A DNA stretch of 64,000 nucleotides, taken from contig VBKI01000065.1 in assembly GCA_005879535.1 (NCBI GenBank), positions 7,501 through 71,500 of the forward strand, given 5' to 3'. Both the position numbers and the translations under genes were made by a program. The DNA is from Deltaproteobacteria bacterium (lineage in GTDB: Bacteria; Myxococcota; Myxococcia; Myxococcales; 40CM-4-68-19). Positions 52,410 to 61,734 of the stretch are shown here, in pieces. Under the pieces are notes generated by a model. It saw nothing but the letters and a program-made list of their open reading frames with translations. It did not search any database and was not told the DNA's origin. The first letter of the stretch is position 1. Each line of letters starts with the position of its first letter.

Positions 52410-53145
52410 GCCGAAGCGCCACGGCCGTCAGCTGATCGTAGAGGGCAAGCAAATCCGCGGACAGGGCTTTGCGGTGCGCGGCGATGGTTGCCTCGTCGCC
52501 GCGAAGCGCGGGTCCGGTGATCGCCGCTTCCGGCGGCTCGCGGCGAAGCTTTTCCAGCGCGCCGAGCGCCAGAGGCAACAGCGCAGCGCGGGCCTGCGGT
52601 TCGGGGAGGCCGGTCGCCTTCCGGAACGCGCGCGTCGCCTCGGAAAAGAGCGCCACCTGCGCGCCCGCCGCCAGCACGGCGGCCGCATGGTACAGGGCGC
52701 GAGAACGATCGCGGGTGAGGAGCGGCGTCATCCCGAGGCGAACGGCGAGTTGCGCGAGATCCGCGGCCGCGCTGGGATCGCTGCCGGAAATGCCTGCGGC
52801 GAAGCCCTCCAACACGTCTCCGTCGGCTCCGCGAAAGGGCCGCAGCGGGTGCAGCGATCCCGTCCGCGCGCCCTTCCGCCGCGCGGCAGCGAGCGGCGAG
52901 AGCCCGAGCGCGCCGGCGAGATGCGCGACGAGCTGTCCCGGGCCAACCTCGAGCCGTCCGCACACCTCGGAGACCGCCTGATCGGAGACGGCGAGCAGGA
53001 CCACGTCCACATCGCGCAGCGGCGGCGGCTCGAGGCCGCTGCGGCGGTGCCAGGACGCGAGCACGCGCACGCCGGAAAGCGGCAGCGCCCGGAGCAGCGC
53101 CCTTGCCACCGCGCCGCCGCCGAGAACTGCCGCGGTCTCGATCAT
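52234..53145 (-). CDS. DUF2520-type NAD(P)-binding protein
   Basis: A 303-aa protein with an N-terminal Rossmann domain (TAAVLGGGAVARALLRAL, then VDVVLLAVSDQAVSEV) and a C-terminal helical dimerisation domain (RALYHAAAVLAAGAQVALF), the architecture of DUF2520 proteins related to F420-dependent NADP reductases and 6-phosphogluconate-type dehydrogenases. Recognisable homology ends near residue 250; the last 55 residues are Arg/Pro-rich and read antisense through the neighbouring gene, suggesting loss of the original stop. ATG 53145 overlaps the clp stop (ATGA). Confidence 0.75.
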   Translation of the reverse strand: MIETAAVLGGGAVARALLRALPLSGVRVLASWHRRSGLEPPPLRDVDVVLLAVSDQAVSEVCGRLEVGPGQLVAHLAGALGLSPLAAARRKGARTGSLHPLRPFRGADGDVLEGFAAGISGSDPSAAADLAQLAVRLGMTPLLTRDRSRALYHAAAVLAAGAQVALFSEATRAFRKATGLPEPQARAALLPLALGALEKLRREPPEAAITGPALRGDEATIAAHRKALSADLLALYDQLTAVALRLRKPLEPKLLAPARESRSSHRRRRPLRAARPSASSPRQAPHDRRRGRRRRGPAPRRPR

Positions 53146-55526
53146 TTCCGCCGGAACTCCACTCCGCAGCCGCCGGCGCACGCGAGGAGGGTCTCGCCGC
53201 TGTTCACGCGGCCGGCGAGGATCTCGTCGGCGAGCGGGGATTCGACGAGCCGCTGGATCGTCTGCCGCATGGGCCTCGCTCCCAATGCGAGCTGGTATCC
53301 ACCGGAGGCGATCAGGTGATCGACGAGCCCGGGACCGGTGCGGAAGGCGATGCGGCGCTCCTCCCACAGCCGGCGCGAGCTGTCCGCGAGGAGAAGTTGC
53401 GCGATCTGCGCCACCTCGCCGCGCGCGAGCGGAGCGAAGACGAGCTTCTCGTCCAGCCTCCCCCACAGCTCCGGTGGAAAGGCGGTGCGCGCCTGCTCCA
53501 GGGCGCGCGACGCCTGCGCGGGATCGGCAAGCTCTCGAGCGTCCTCTCTCGTCGCGCCTGCCGGCTGGGCGAAACCCATCGGCCGCTGGCTCTCCCCGGC
53601 GAAGGCCGACGCGCCGAGGTTGCTGGTGAGGATGACTGCTGCTCCGGAGAAGTCGATCCGCCGTCCCCGGCCATCGGTCAGCTGTCCTTCGTCGAGGACC
53701 TGGAGCAGCAGCTGCAGGACCGCGAGATGCGCCTTCTCGGCCTCGTCGAGGAGCACCACGCAGGCCGGCCTTCGTCGAACGGCTTCCGTGAGCAGGCCCC
53801 CCTCGCCGTATCCGACGTATCCCGGGGGAGCGCCCACGAGCCGTGCGGCGGAATGCGCCTCCGAGTATTCCGACAGATCGACCCGGACCAGGGCACCGTC
53901 GAAGAGCTCGTCGGCGAGCGCGCGGGCCGTCTCGGTCTTTCCCACGCCCGAGGGCCCGCAGAAGAGAAAGGAGGCGAGCGGCCGCTGCGCGGAGAAGCCG
54001 GCATAGTTCCGGCGCACGGCGCGCGCGATGGTGGAGAGATTGTGCTCGTGCCCCACGATGCGGCTGCCGAGCCGTTTCTCGAGGCTAAGGAAGCGCTCGC
54101 CGTCGGGTTGCAGGAGCCGATCTTCTGGCAAGCCCGCCATCCGGGCGACGGCGCGGGCGACGTCGTCGCGTGTGACCGCTGTCCGGGCCTCGCGGCGTGC
54201 GCGCGAGCCCGCCAGGTCGACCGCCGCGAACGCCTTGTCCGGCAGGCACCGGTCGCGAACGTACCGCGCGGTGAGCTGCGCGGCCGCGTCCAACGCCTCG
54301 GGAAGGAACCGCACGCGATGATGCTGCTCGTATTGCGCGGCCGCTCCGCGGAGGATCCGCGCCGCGTCCGCCGGCGACGGCTCGCGCACCAGCACCGGAA
54401 CGAAGCGCCGTTCCAGCGCCGGATCCGTCTGGAGGTGCTTCTGGAACTCGTCGTGCGTCGTGGCGCCGATGCAGGGAAACTCGCCGCGCGCGAGCGCCGC
54501 CTTCAGCTCATTGGCCGCATCCTGCGGTCCCTCGCCGGCGGCTCCGGCGCCGATCAGCATGTGAAGCTCGTCGACGAAGACGATGAAGCGGCCGTCGGCG
54601 CGCTTCACCTCGTCCTTGATCCCGATCAGGCGTTCGCTGAACGAGCCGCGCAGCTGCGTTCCGGCCACCAGGCCACCCACGTCGAGCTGGAGGAGAACGC
54701 GGTCGCCGCCGAGCATGCGCAGCGCGAGGCCTTCGACGATGGCGGTCTTGCCAACCCCGGGCTCGCCGACGAGCACCGGATTGTTCGACCGGCGCTTGCC
54801 GAGGATGTCGAGGAGCTCCTCGGTCTCGCGCTCGCGGCCCACTGCGGGATCGAGCTTTCCTTCGACCGCCAGGGAGGTGAGGTTGCGCGCATGGGTGGCG
54901 AGGAAAGGGTATTCGCGCGGGTCCAGCGCCCCTGGCGCCGGCGGGCGCGCGGGTCCCGGTTCGGGCGCGGGTTCGCGTTCAGGGCCCCGGTCGATTTCCG
55001 CGGTCGGGGGCAGGGTAGCGACGCGGACTTGCGGAGTGGACGGTTGAGGGGCTTGCCGGGTCACCACCGCGGCCTTGGGCGTCTGCGCGGCGGCGACGGC
55101 GACGTCCCTGCGCCGCGGGATCGCGCCCGTCAGATAGCCGAGCGCGGTGGTCCGCAGGGTGGCCGTCGGCCCGGCGGTGCGTTCCAGCAGTGAAGCGGCG
55201 GTGCTGCGGGAGAGGCGGGTCAACGCGATCAGCAGATGAAGGCCCCCCGCCTGTGCGTTGCCGCAGTCAAGGGCGAGCTGCCGCGCCCTCTCGAGTGCGT
55301 CGGCGAACGAGGCGGAAGGCTCCTCGGGCGCCTTTCCCAGCGCGGTGAGCTCTGCGAGCACCCGGTCTTCGTCACAGCCCCGCTCTCGCAGGAGCACGTC
55401 GGCGGGGCCGGGCACCGTGAACGTCGCCAGCAAGAGGTGATGGGTGCGCGGAGGCTGGCCGACGCTCTTCGCGATGTCCTGGGCTTCGGCGGCGATCTGC
55501 GAGAGCTCGGCGGAATCGAGGGGCAT
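53142..55526 (-). CDS. ClpA/ClpC-type AAA+ unfoldase
   Basis: A 794-aa protein. An N-terminal Clp_N double repeat (1-135) is followed by a Pro/Ala-rich linker of about 60 residues (140-200). AAA+ domain 1 has Walker A GEPGVGKT (254-261) and Walker B FVDELH, and domain 2 has GPSGVGKT (524-531), LLDEAEKAH and pore loop GYVGYGEGG. There is no long ClpB middle coiled coil. MGF (650-652) lies where ClpA/ClpC carry the ClpP-docking tripeptide, so it probably feeds a ClpP peptidase. ATG 55538 is an alternative start. The long disordered linker is unusual. Confidence 0.88.
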   Translation of the reverse strand: MPLDSAELSQIAAEAQDIAKSVGQPPRTHHLLLATFTVPGPADVLLRERGCDEDRVLAELTALGKAPEEPSASFADALERARQLALDCGNAQAGGLHLLIALTRLSRSTAASLLERTAGPTATLRTTALGYLTGAIPRRRDVAVAAAQTPKAAVVTRQAPQPSTPQVRVATLPPTAEIDRGPEREPAPEPGPARPPAPGALDPREYPFLATHARNLTSLAVEGKLDPAVGRERETEELLDILGKRRSNNPVLVGEPGVGKTAIVEGLALRMLGGDRVLLQLDVGGLVAGTQLRGSFSERLIGIKDEVKRADGRFIVFVDELHMLIGAGAAGEGPQDAANELKAALARGEFPCIGATTHDEFQKHLQTDPALERRFVPVLVREPSPADAARILRGAAAQYEQHHRVRFLPEALDAAAQLTARYVRDRCLPDKAFAAVDLAGSRARREARTAVTRDDVARAVARMAGLPEDRLLQPDGERFLSLEKRLGSRIVGHEHNLSTIARAVRRNYAGFSAQRPLASFLFCGPSGVGKTETARALADELFDGALVRVDLSEYSEAHSAARLVGAPPGYVGYGEGGLLTEAVRRRPACVVLLDEAEKAHLAVLQLLLQVLDEGQLTDGRGRRIDFSGAAVILTSNLGASAFAGESQRPMGFAQPAGATREDARELADPAQASRALEQARTAFPPELWGRLDEKLVFAPLARGEVAQIAQLLLADSSRRLWEERRIAFRTGPGLVDHLIASGGYQLALGARPMRQTIQRLVESPLADEILAGRVNSGETLLACAGGCGVEFRRK

Positions 55527-55578
55527 CGATGCCGGCATCCTCGCCCACAGCGATCTTTCGACGCAAGCGCGAAGCGGC

Positions 55579-56397
55579 TCAAAGACGCTGCGCGATCTCC
55601 AACACCGGCCGGAAGAAGTCACCGTCGCGGCGCAGCCGGTCGAGGGCCGCCTCTGGCGTGAAGCCGAGCCTGCGCGGCTCGGAAGACAGCTCCTCCCATC
55701 GCAACGGCATCGAGACGAGCGGAATGCGAGTCGCGCGCAGCGACCAGGGTGCGATGGTCGATCGGTTGGCGTCGTTCTGCGCCCAGTCGAGATAGACCTT
55801 GCCTGATCCCTGCGCCTTCGACGGCATGTCCGTGACCATGTCCGGGAGGTCCGCCGCGGTCGCGCGCGCGAGCTCGCGCGCGAACGGTTTCGTCTGCGTA
55901 TAGGTCGCGCTGCCGTTGAGAGGAACGTACAGGTGCAGGCCCTTGGCGCCGCTCGTCTTGACGAAGCTCTCCAGGGGCCGAAGCTTCGCGCGGAGATGCA
56001 GCGCGACGGCGCAGCACTCGCCGAGGCCCGCGGGAGGACGCGGATCGAGGTCCAGCACCAGCGCGTGGGGACGGTCTGGCGTCGATGCGGGCGCGAGAAA
56101 GGGATGGAACTCGATGGTCCCCAGGTTCGCCGCCCAGAGCAGCGCCTCCGTATCGTCGATCAGGCAATAGCGTACCTTCTTGCCGCTCGGTCCCGTCACC
56201 GTCGTCGTGTGCGCCGCGCCTTGCGGGCAGTTGCTCTGGTACCAACCCGGCCCATCGACTCCGTCGGGGAACCGCGCGAGCGTTACCGCCCGGCCGGCGA
56301 GATGCGGCAACAGTGCGTGTGCGGCGGCGCGGTACCACTCGATCATCTGCCCTTTCGTGAACGAGGGCCAGAGCGCCTTTTCCAGGTTCTTCAGCAC
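55579..56397 (-). CDS. LigD-type primase-polymerase (non-homologous end-joining)
   Basis: A 272-aa protein of the LigD polymerase domain (archaeo-eukaryotic primase fold). It has VLKNLEKALWPSFTKGQMIEWY at the N-terminus, RFPDGVDGPGWYQ, the metal-binding LVLDLDP, and SGAKGLHLYVPL. It fills and extends ends during bacterial NHEJ. GTG 56397 overlaps the ligase gene stop by 7 nt. The enzyme is encoded separately from the ligase, unlike one-piece LigD. No Ku gene is in the window. Confidence 0.9.
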   Translation of the reverse strand: MLKNLEKALWPSFTKGQMIEWYRAAAHALLPHLAGRAVTLARFPDGVDGPGWYQSNCPQGAAHTTTVTGPSGKKVRYCLIDDTEALLWAANLGTIEFHPFLAPASTPDRPHALVLDLDPRPPAGLGECCAVALHLRAKLRPLESFVKTSGAKGLHLYVPLNGSATYTQTKPFARELARATAADLPDMVTDMPSKAQGSGKVYLDWAQNDANRSTIAPWSLRATRIPLVSMPLRWEELSSEPRRLGFTPEAALDRLRRDGDFFRPVLEIAQRL

Positions 56398-57356
56398 GCG
56401 AGCTGATCCGTGCGGCAGTGCTCCGGGTCGCGGTCGGGACGCCAGCGGAGGAAGCGCGCCGGATGGCGGAAGCGGATTCCGTCGAGCTTGTCGTAGGCGA
56501 CCTCGCAGACGCGCACGGGATGGACCGGCACCCAGTCCTGCGTCATCTCGCTTGCCACCCAGCGACCGGCGGATCCCGGAAGGCGGCCGATCGGGCTGCG
56601 GCCGAGGTTGAACCCATGCTCCCAGGGGTGTCCGGACAGACTGCACGCCACCGGAATCAAGTCCTGGAACAGCTGCCGGCGTTGCGCAGCCGTGAATTGC
56701 GAAGCGACTCCGACATGGACGAGGAGGCCGTCCTGGTGCAGCCCGAGCAGGAGCGAGGCGACCCCCGCGCTGTCCAGCAGCGGCCGGAACCCCCCCACCA
56801 CGCAATCGACGCTGTGCTGCGGCTTGATCTTGATCCATCCACGCCGGCCTGGCTCGTAGCGTTGATCCCGGCGCTTGGCGATGATGCCGTCGATCCCCTT
56901 GCCGGCTTCGAGCCATCGCAGCGCAACCGCAGGGTCCGCGGTGATCGGCGTCAGCGACAGCGGCGGCTGGAGCGTCAGTCTCTCCAGCGCCGCCCGTCGC
57001 TCGACGAACGGCCGCGCGGGATCGGTGAGCAGATCGAAGATCACGTAGCTTGCGGGAGTGGACCGCCGCAGCTCCTCGACCCGCGTCCGCGAAGGGTGCA
57101 GCCGGTTGAGCAAGGCGCCGAAGTCGGAACCATCCACCGCCGGCACCATCAACTCCCCGTCGAACACCTGGCGGTGCTCGCGGAGCGGCTCGACGATCTC
57201 GGGAAAATAGCGGGCGAGAGGACGTGCGTTGCGGCTCCGCAGATCGACTCCGCCGCCGGCGCAAGTGGCGATGCAGCGGAATCCATCCCACTTGGGCTCG
57301 TACAGGTAGTCGCCGAGCGGCAGCTCGCGGGCGAGCTGCGCAAGCATCGGTTCCAT
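56391..57356 (-). CDS. ATP-dependent DNA ligase (LigD/LigC type)
   Basis: A 321-aa ligase. The AMP-accepting lysine is in KWDGFR (Lys22), and further nucleotidyltransferase motifs are FDGELM, ASYVIFDLL, GIIAKRRDQRYEPGRRGWIKIK (motifs IV-V). An OB-fold tail completes the catalytic core. It seals double-strand breaks with the polymerase encoded immediately downstream. The gene is 4 nt downstream of the NlpC/P60-like gene in coding orientation. Confidence 0.92.
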   Translation of the reverse strand: MEPMLAQLARELPLGDYLYEPKWDGFRCIATCAGGGVDLRSRNARPLARYFPEIVEPLREHRQVFDGELMVPAVDGSDFGALLNRLHPSRTRVEELRRSTPASYVIFDLLTDPARPFVERRAALERLTLQPPLSLTPITADPAVALRWLEAGKGIDGIIAKRRDQRYEPGRRGWIKIKPQHSVDCVVGGFRPLLDSAGVASLLLGLHQDGLLVHVGVASQFTAAQRRQLFQDLIPVACSLSGHPWEHGFNLGRSPIGRLPGSAGRWVASEMTQDWVPVHPVRVCEVAYDKLDGIRFRHPARFLRWRPDRDPEHCRTDQLAC

Positions 57357-57360
57357 GCCT

Positions 57361-57858
57361 TCAATTTGTGAGCGGATCCGGCGCTGCGAAGCCTGCCAGC
57401 AACTCTCCGGTCAGCGCCCGGCGCGGGGGGCGCCGGAGGACGTCATTCCGGCCCGGGGAGTGCGGGTGGCGCAGATCCAGTCTCGAGCGGACGATGCCGC
57501 CGCGAGTGCGATGAACGAACGTCACCTCGGGTCCGCGCACCGAATCGACGATCCCGACGTGGGAGAGACCACGGCGGTACGTGTCCCGGAAGAAGACCAT
57601 ATCGCCGGGTCGCGGCTGGTGCCGCAGAGCCCGCCGCGCCCTCGCGACCCGATGCAACCAGGAGACGCCGTTCTCCCGGGGACGAGGAGGAACCACGGCG
57701 AGGTCGACCCCTTCGCGCGCATAGATGGTGCGGACGAATCCGGAGCAGTCGTCGGTGGCGCTCCGCGAAAGCTGGCGCACCGATCGCAGGCCCGCCGCCG
57801 ACTGGGCGTGCTCGGCCAGCCGGCTTCCCAGGACCGACGCCAGCAGCAGAAGAAGCAT
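57361..57858 (-). CDS. NlpC/P60-like cell-wall peptidase, exported
   Basis: A 165-aa protein starting MLLLLLASVLGSRLAEHAQS, a signal sequence. The NlpC/P60 catalytic Cys38 (TDDCSGFVRTIY), His100 (LSHVGIV) and His116 (FVHRTRGG) are present in order, so the fold and activity are likely intact. The enzyme would cleave peptidoglycan cross-linking peptides. ATG 57858 was preferred to 57930 because it starts the signal peptide. It is compact for the family and has no other domain. Confidence 0.85.
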   Translation of the reverse strand: MLLLLLASVLGSRLAEHAQSAAGLRSVRQLSRSATDDCSGFVRTIYAREGVDLAVVPPRPRENGVSWLHRVARARRALRHQPRPGDMVFFRDTYRRGLSHVGIVDSVRGPEVTFVHRTRGGIVRSRLDLRHPHSPGRNDVLRRPPRRALTGELLAGFAAPDPLTN

Positions 57859-57936
57859 GCGGGCGGGAAGGTGCTCACTCGCCGGCCGCCGAGGAATGGG
57901 CGGCAGGACGGCGCGCGGGGTGCCGCGCAAGCTCCT

Positions 57937-58665
57937 CTACTTTCTGACGATTTTGCCGCGTGAGTCGAGCTTGTATCCGGCCGGCAGGGCGGCCTCGACC
58001 TTCGGCGTATACCCTTTGACGTCCCATCCGGAGTCGGCGAGCAGCCCCGCCAACGCTTCGCGGACGCGGGCGTTGCTGCCCTCGTGCGCCTTGAGGAAGT
58101 GCTGGATGAGCGGCTCGCGGCCGACCGGGTCCTGCTGGCGCGCGATCACTTCCGCCGCCGCGATCTGCACCTCGTCATCCATGTCGTCGAGGAAGGACAG
58201 GACGGCCGGGGCAATCTCCGCCGACTTGTGCGTGGACAGCGCGTGCAGCAGCAGCACTTTCTTCTCCGGCACGCGGCTGTATTCGCCGCCGGCCTTCCTC
58301 GCGACGTCGACGAGGAATTTCACCACTTCCGCTTCGGGCAGGAGGCCTTCCAGCGCGCGCAGCGGCCAGGAGATCTCCTCGCGGTTGGAGATGAAGCGCT
58401 TGACCGAGCCGAGCGCGACCTCGCCCGCCTGCGTGATCAATGCCAGTACCCGGGCCTTCTCGTCGTCGTCGGTGATTCCCGGGTCGACGCGGAACGTGTA
58501 GCGGGTGAGAAGCGCGTCGATCGCGGCGTCCGTCTTCAGCGCGCCCAGCTCCTCGATGGCGCCCTGGCGGTTTTCGGCGGGTCCGAACTTGGTGGTCGCC
58601 TTCTTCTGCAGCCGCCGGATCTTTCCCTCCGGCCCGCCGAGTCCGAGCATGTCGAGCAGTCCCAT
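57937..58665 (-). CDS. HEAT-repeat-like protein
   Basis: A 242-aa soluble protein. The N-terminal 30 residues are basic (GPEGKIRRLQKKATTKFG), followed by helical repeats such as RQGAIEELGALKTDAAIDALL and DDEVQIAAAEVIARQQDPVG. It resembles the small HEAT proteins common in myxobacteria, with unknown partners. It lies 9 nt downstream of dnaJ in coding direction. Confidence 0.78.
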   Translation of the reverse strand: MGLLDMLGLGGPEGKIRRLQKKATTKFGPAENRQGAIEELGALKTDAAIDALLTRYTFRVDPGITDDDEKARVLALITQAGEVALGSVKRFISNREEISWPLRALEGLLPEAEVVKFLVDVARKAGGEYSRVPEKKVLLLHALSTHKSAEIAPAVLSFLDDMDDEVQIAAAEVIARQQDPVGREPLIQHFLKAHEGSNARVREALAGLLADSGWDVKGYTPKVEAALPAGYKLDSRGKIVRK

Positions 58666-58674
58666 GGCGCCCTT

Positions 58675-59832
58675 CTACAGCACGACGTCTTTCCGCACGT
58701 CGTTTTTGTACAGCCGCTGCAACACGGCCGTCGCCTCGCGCGCCTGGGGGGAATCGGGAGGGAGGACGATCTGCAGGACCACGTAGAGGTCGCCACGCGG
58801 GGCCCCGGTGGCGCCGCCCTTCAGGGCGGGCAGACCCCGGCCGCGCAGCCGCAGCTTGCGTCCGCTCTGCGAACCCGGCGGGATCTTCAGCTTCACGGCG
58901 CCCTCGAACGTCGGCGCGGTGACCTCGGCTCCGGCGAGCGCTTCCGCCGGCGTGATGGGAAGGTCGAGCAGCAGATCCCGTCCCTGCACCTGCACCGTGG
59001 GGTGCTCACGTACGATGATGCGCAAGTACAGATCGCCCGGCTCGGCTCCGCGCTGACCAGGACCGCCCTGACCGGGCAGCCGCACGCGCGACCCCGTCTC
59101 GACGCCGGGCGGGATCTTCACCTTCAGCCGCGCGGTCTCCGGAACGGTCCCCTCGCCGCCACAGCGCGGGCAGGGGTCCCGGACGACCCCCTCTCCCTGA
59201 CAGCGGGGACAAGGCGCGCTGAACAGGCCGCCCATGCGCACCTCGCCCGAGCCTCCGCATTGAGGACAGGTCTGCGGGCGGGAGCCGGGTCTGGCGCCGC
59301 TCCCTTTGCACTCCGGGCACCGGGCAGGACGGTTCACGACGATTTCGCGCTCGGCGCCGAGCACCGCATCGCGCAGATCCACCTCGATCGAGGTTTCGGC
59401 GTCGTCGCCCACCGTGGGCTCCGCAGGGCCGCGCCGTGCTCGCGCCGCGCCGCCCTGGCGCCGGCCGAAGAGGTCCTCGAACATCGATCCGAGATCGGAG
59501 GGATCGAATCCTGCGCCGCCGGAGAAGCCTTCGAAACCCTGGAATCCCTCGCCGAAGCCGCCGGCGCGGGCCTGGCGCTGAAACTCGCGCGCCTTCTGCT
59601 CGTCGAAGCCGGGCCGGGTGGAAATCTCGCCGAATTCGTCGTACAGCGCGCGCTTCTTCGGGTCGCCGACGATCTCGAATGCGCCGGACACCTCCTTGAA
59701 GCGCTCTTCCGCCTTCTTGTCCCCCGGGTTCATGTCCGGGTGGAGCTTCTTCGCCAGCTTCCGGTACGCCTTCTTGATCTCCTCCGCCGACGCCGTTTTC
59801 GACACGCCCAGCGCGGAGTACGGATCCTTCAT
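58675..59832 (-). CDS. dnaJ: Chaperone DnaJ (type I, Hsp40)
   Basis: A 385-aa J-domain cochaperone for DnaK. The J domain (1-70) has HPD (31-33 in the 385-aa count), the G/F region spans about 85-130, and a zinc-finger domain has four CxxCxGxG motifs: CPECKGSG, CPQCGGSG, CPRCQGEG and CPRCGGEG. Two C-terminal substrate-binding domains follow. GTG 59835 immediately before ATG 59832 is an alternative start. It has no dnaK or grpE neighbour; it may be one of several dnaJ paralogues. Confidence 0.93.
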   Translation of the reverse strand: MKDPYSALGVSKTASAEEIKKAYRKLAKKLHPDMNPGDKKAEERFKEVSGAFEIVGDPKKRALYDEFGEISTRPGFDEQKAREFQRQARAGGFGEGFQGFEGFSGGAGFDPSDLGSMFEDLFGRRQGGAARARRGPAEPTVGDDAETSIEVDLRDAVLGAEREIVVNRPARCPECKGSGARPGSRPQTCPQCGGSGEVRMGGLFSAPCPRCQGEGVVRDPCPRCGGEGTVPETARLKVKIPPGVETGSRVRLPGQGGPGQRGAEPGDLYLRIIVREHPTVQVQGRDLLLDLPITPAEALAGAEVTAPTFEGAVKLKIPPGSQSGRKLRLRGRGLPALKGGATGAPRGDLYVVLQIVLPPDSPQAREATAVLQRLYKNDVRKDVVL

Positions 59833-59921
59833 CACTGCGCGACCGTAACCACGCGGCCGAGGGTGGTCAAATGGCGTTTCCGAATTCCCCGGGGCGCCGC
59901 TCCATCTGTTACCATCCCGGT

Positions 59922-60572
59922 GTGAGAGCGGTCCCGCTCATCCTGCTTGCTCTCGGTGCCTTCGCCGTCGGCGCCGCCGACCGTCAGCTGCTCGACGAGG
60001 TCGTCGCCGTCGTGGAGGCGCACTCGATCACCCTCTCCGAGGTGGCGGCGGAAACCCGGGTCCGGTTGATCGAGACCCAGGGGGCGGCAGCGGCCGCGGC
60101 TCCCCTCGATCGACGAATCCTCGCTGCATCGCTGCGCAGGACGATCGAGGAGCGCGTGGTGCTCTCCGAGATGCAGCGGCTGAAGCTCTTCGATCTGGAA
60201 CCCGGCGAGATCGACGCGCTGCTCGCGCGGATGCGCTCGCGCTTTGCTTCCCGCGCCGACTACGACGCGTTCGCTCGGACCATCGAGCTGACCGACGACG
60301 AGATCGGCGCGATCCTGGCCCGGGAGCTGCGCGTCGCGCGGTACCTGGACAACCGCCTCAAGCTCGCGGCGCAGCTGCGCGAGAGCGAGTTGGAGGAAGC
60401 GGCGCGGAGAAAGAAGCTCTCCGCGGCCGAGCGCGAGCAGCTTCGCGAGCAGCTCGCGCAGGAGAAGTACCAGCGCCTGTTGCACGAGCTGCTCATCGAC
60501 CTGCGCAGGCGCGCGAGCGTGCGCGTGCTCGATTCCCTGGAGGCGGCCGGAACGGTCGCGGCGGGACAGTAG
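59922..60572 (+). CDS. SurA-N-like periplasmic protein
   Basis: A 216-aa protein with a signal peptide (RAVPLILLALGAFAVGAA). The mature N-terminus LLDEVVAVVEAHSITLSEV is the pattern of the SurA/PpiD-like chaperone start (VVAVV...I...E). The rest is helical and charged, with no PPIase domain visible. GTG 59922 was chosen as the first credible start of the signal; the frame from 59871 has none. It may act as a chaperone of outer-membrane proteins. It is immediately followed by rimI. Confidence 0.7.
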   Translation: MRAVPLILLALGAFAVGAADRQLLDEVVAVVEAHSITLSEVAAETRVRLIETQGAAAAAAPLDRRILAASLRRTIEERVVLSEMQRLKLFDLEPGEIDALLARMRSRFASRADYDAFARTIELTDDEIGAILARELRVARYLDNRLKLAAQLRESELEEAARRKKLSAAEREQLREQLAQEKYQRLLHELLIDLRRRASVRVLDSLEAAGTVAAGQ

Positions 60573-61070
60573 ATGGCGGTCCGCCTCCGGCCCCGGCTCG
60601 AGATTCGGCGGATGACGGCGGCGGACCTCGACGAAGTGATGGTGATCGAGCGGGCCGCCTTCCGGCATCCCTGGTCGCCGGAGCTTTTCCGCCGCGAGCT
60701 GGAGCACGACTGGAGCACCATCCTCGTCGCGCTGGAGCCGCTGACGAGCGCCAGCGGCAGGGGCAGCGAACGGATCGTCGGCTTCCTCATCTACTGGCTC
60801 GTGCACGACGAGGTCCACATCCTGAACGTCGCAGTCGCGCCGGAGCAGCGCCGCAAGGGAGTGGCGCGGATGCTCATGGCCGAGACGGAGAAGCGGGCGC
60901 AGCAGGCGGGCGCGGCGCTCTTGACGCTGGAAGTGCGCCGCTCGAACCAGGCGGCCCTCGATCTCTACCGGGAGTTCGACTACCGGGCCGTCGGCGTCCG
61001 GCCAAACTACTACGTCGACGAGGGCGAAGACGCCATCGTGATGGTCAAGGAACTCAAGTCCTCCCGCTAA
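60573..61070 (+). CDS. rimI: Ribosomal protein S18-alanine N-acetyltransferase
   Basis: A 165-aa GNAT protein of the RimI type. It begins LEIRRMTAADLDEVMVIERAAFRHPW, a family-specific start, and the acetyl-CoA site is VAPEQRRKGVARMLM. The glutamate after HILNV and FDYRAVGVRPNYY are also typical. RimI acetylates the N-terminal Ala of ribosomal protein S18. ATG is directly adjacent to the previous TAG. It is convergent with hisIE, 37 nt away. Confidence 0.88.
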   Translation: MAVRLRPRLEIRRMTAADLDEVMVIERAAFRHPWSPELFRRELEHDWSTILVALEPLTSASGRGSERIVGFLIYWLVHDEVHILNVAVAPEQRRKGVARMLMAETEKRAQQAGAALLTLEVRRSNQAALDLYREFDYRAVGVRPNYYVDEGEDAIVMVKELKSSR

Positions 61071-61107
61071 GCTCGCGCCAAGTCTTCAGGTCGACGAAAG
61101 GAAGACG

Positions 61108-61734
61108 TTAGCCTCGCCGTTTTCCTTCCCGGGAGCGGAGGACAGCAGTCACGTCCGGCAGCGTGATGCCGTGGGCCTGGAGAAGGACCAGCGCATGGTA
61201 GAAAAGGTCGGCGGCTTCGTGGGCGATCTCGTCGGGTTTGCCGCGCAGCGACGCCACCACCAGCTCGGCAGCCTCCTCGCCGACTTTCTTGTGGCGGAGC
61301 GCCTCGTCCGCAAAGAGCTTCGCCGAATAGGAACCTTCCGGCGCCTCCCGCCGCCGCGAGCGCAACACGCGTTCCAGCGCGGCCAGCGTCTCTCCTGGCG
61401 AAGGCGGCCCATCGAGCAGCGCGTCGCCGGCCACGAAACAGGAGCGCGCGCCCGTGTGGCATGCGGGTCCCGCCGGGACGACCCGCAGGAGGATGGCATC
61501 CTGATCGCAGTCGAGCGCCACGGCGCGCACCGCCTGCGTGTTGCCGCTGGTCGCGCCCTTCGTCCACAGCTCGCGGCGGCTGCGGCTCCAGAACGTCGCC
61601 AGCCTTGTCTCCAGCGTGCGCTGCAGGCTCTCGCGGGTCATCCAGGCGAGCATCAGCACCTCGCCGGAGACGGCGTCCTGCACGATGGCGGGCGCGAGCC
61701 CCTGCTCGTCCCATTTCACGTCGTCCGGCGTCAT
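61108..61734 (-). CDS. hisIE: Bifunctional phosphoribosyl-AMP cyclohydrolase / phosphoribosyl-ATP pyrophosphatase
   Basis: A 208-aa HisIE fusion for histidine steps 2 and 3. The N-terminal cyclohydrolase (about 1-110) has [32 protein letters not shown] and TGARSCF; the C-terminal pyrophosphatase (about 120-208) has [27 protein letters not shown] 61734 overlaps the hisF stop. It is last in the his operon. Confidence 0.95.
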   Translation of the reverse strand: MTPDDVKWDEQGLAPAIVQDAVSGEVLMLAWMTRESLQRTLETRLATFWSRSRRELWTKGATSGNTQAVRAVALDCDQDAILLRVVPAGPACHTGARSCFVAGDALLDGPPSPGETLAALERVLRSRRREAPEGSYSAKLFADEALRHKKVGEEAAELVVASLRGKPDEIAHEAADLFYHALVLLQAHGITLPDVTAVLRSREGKRRG

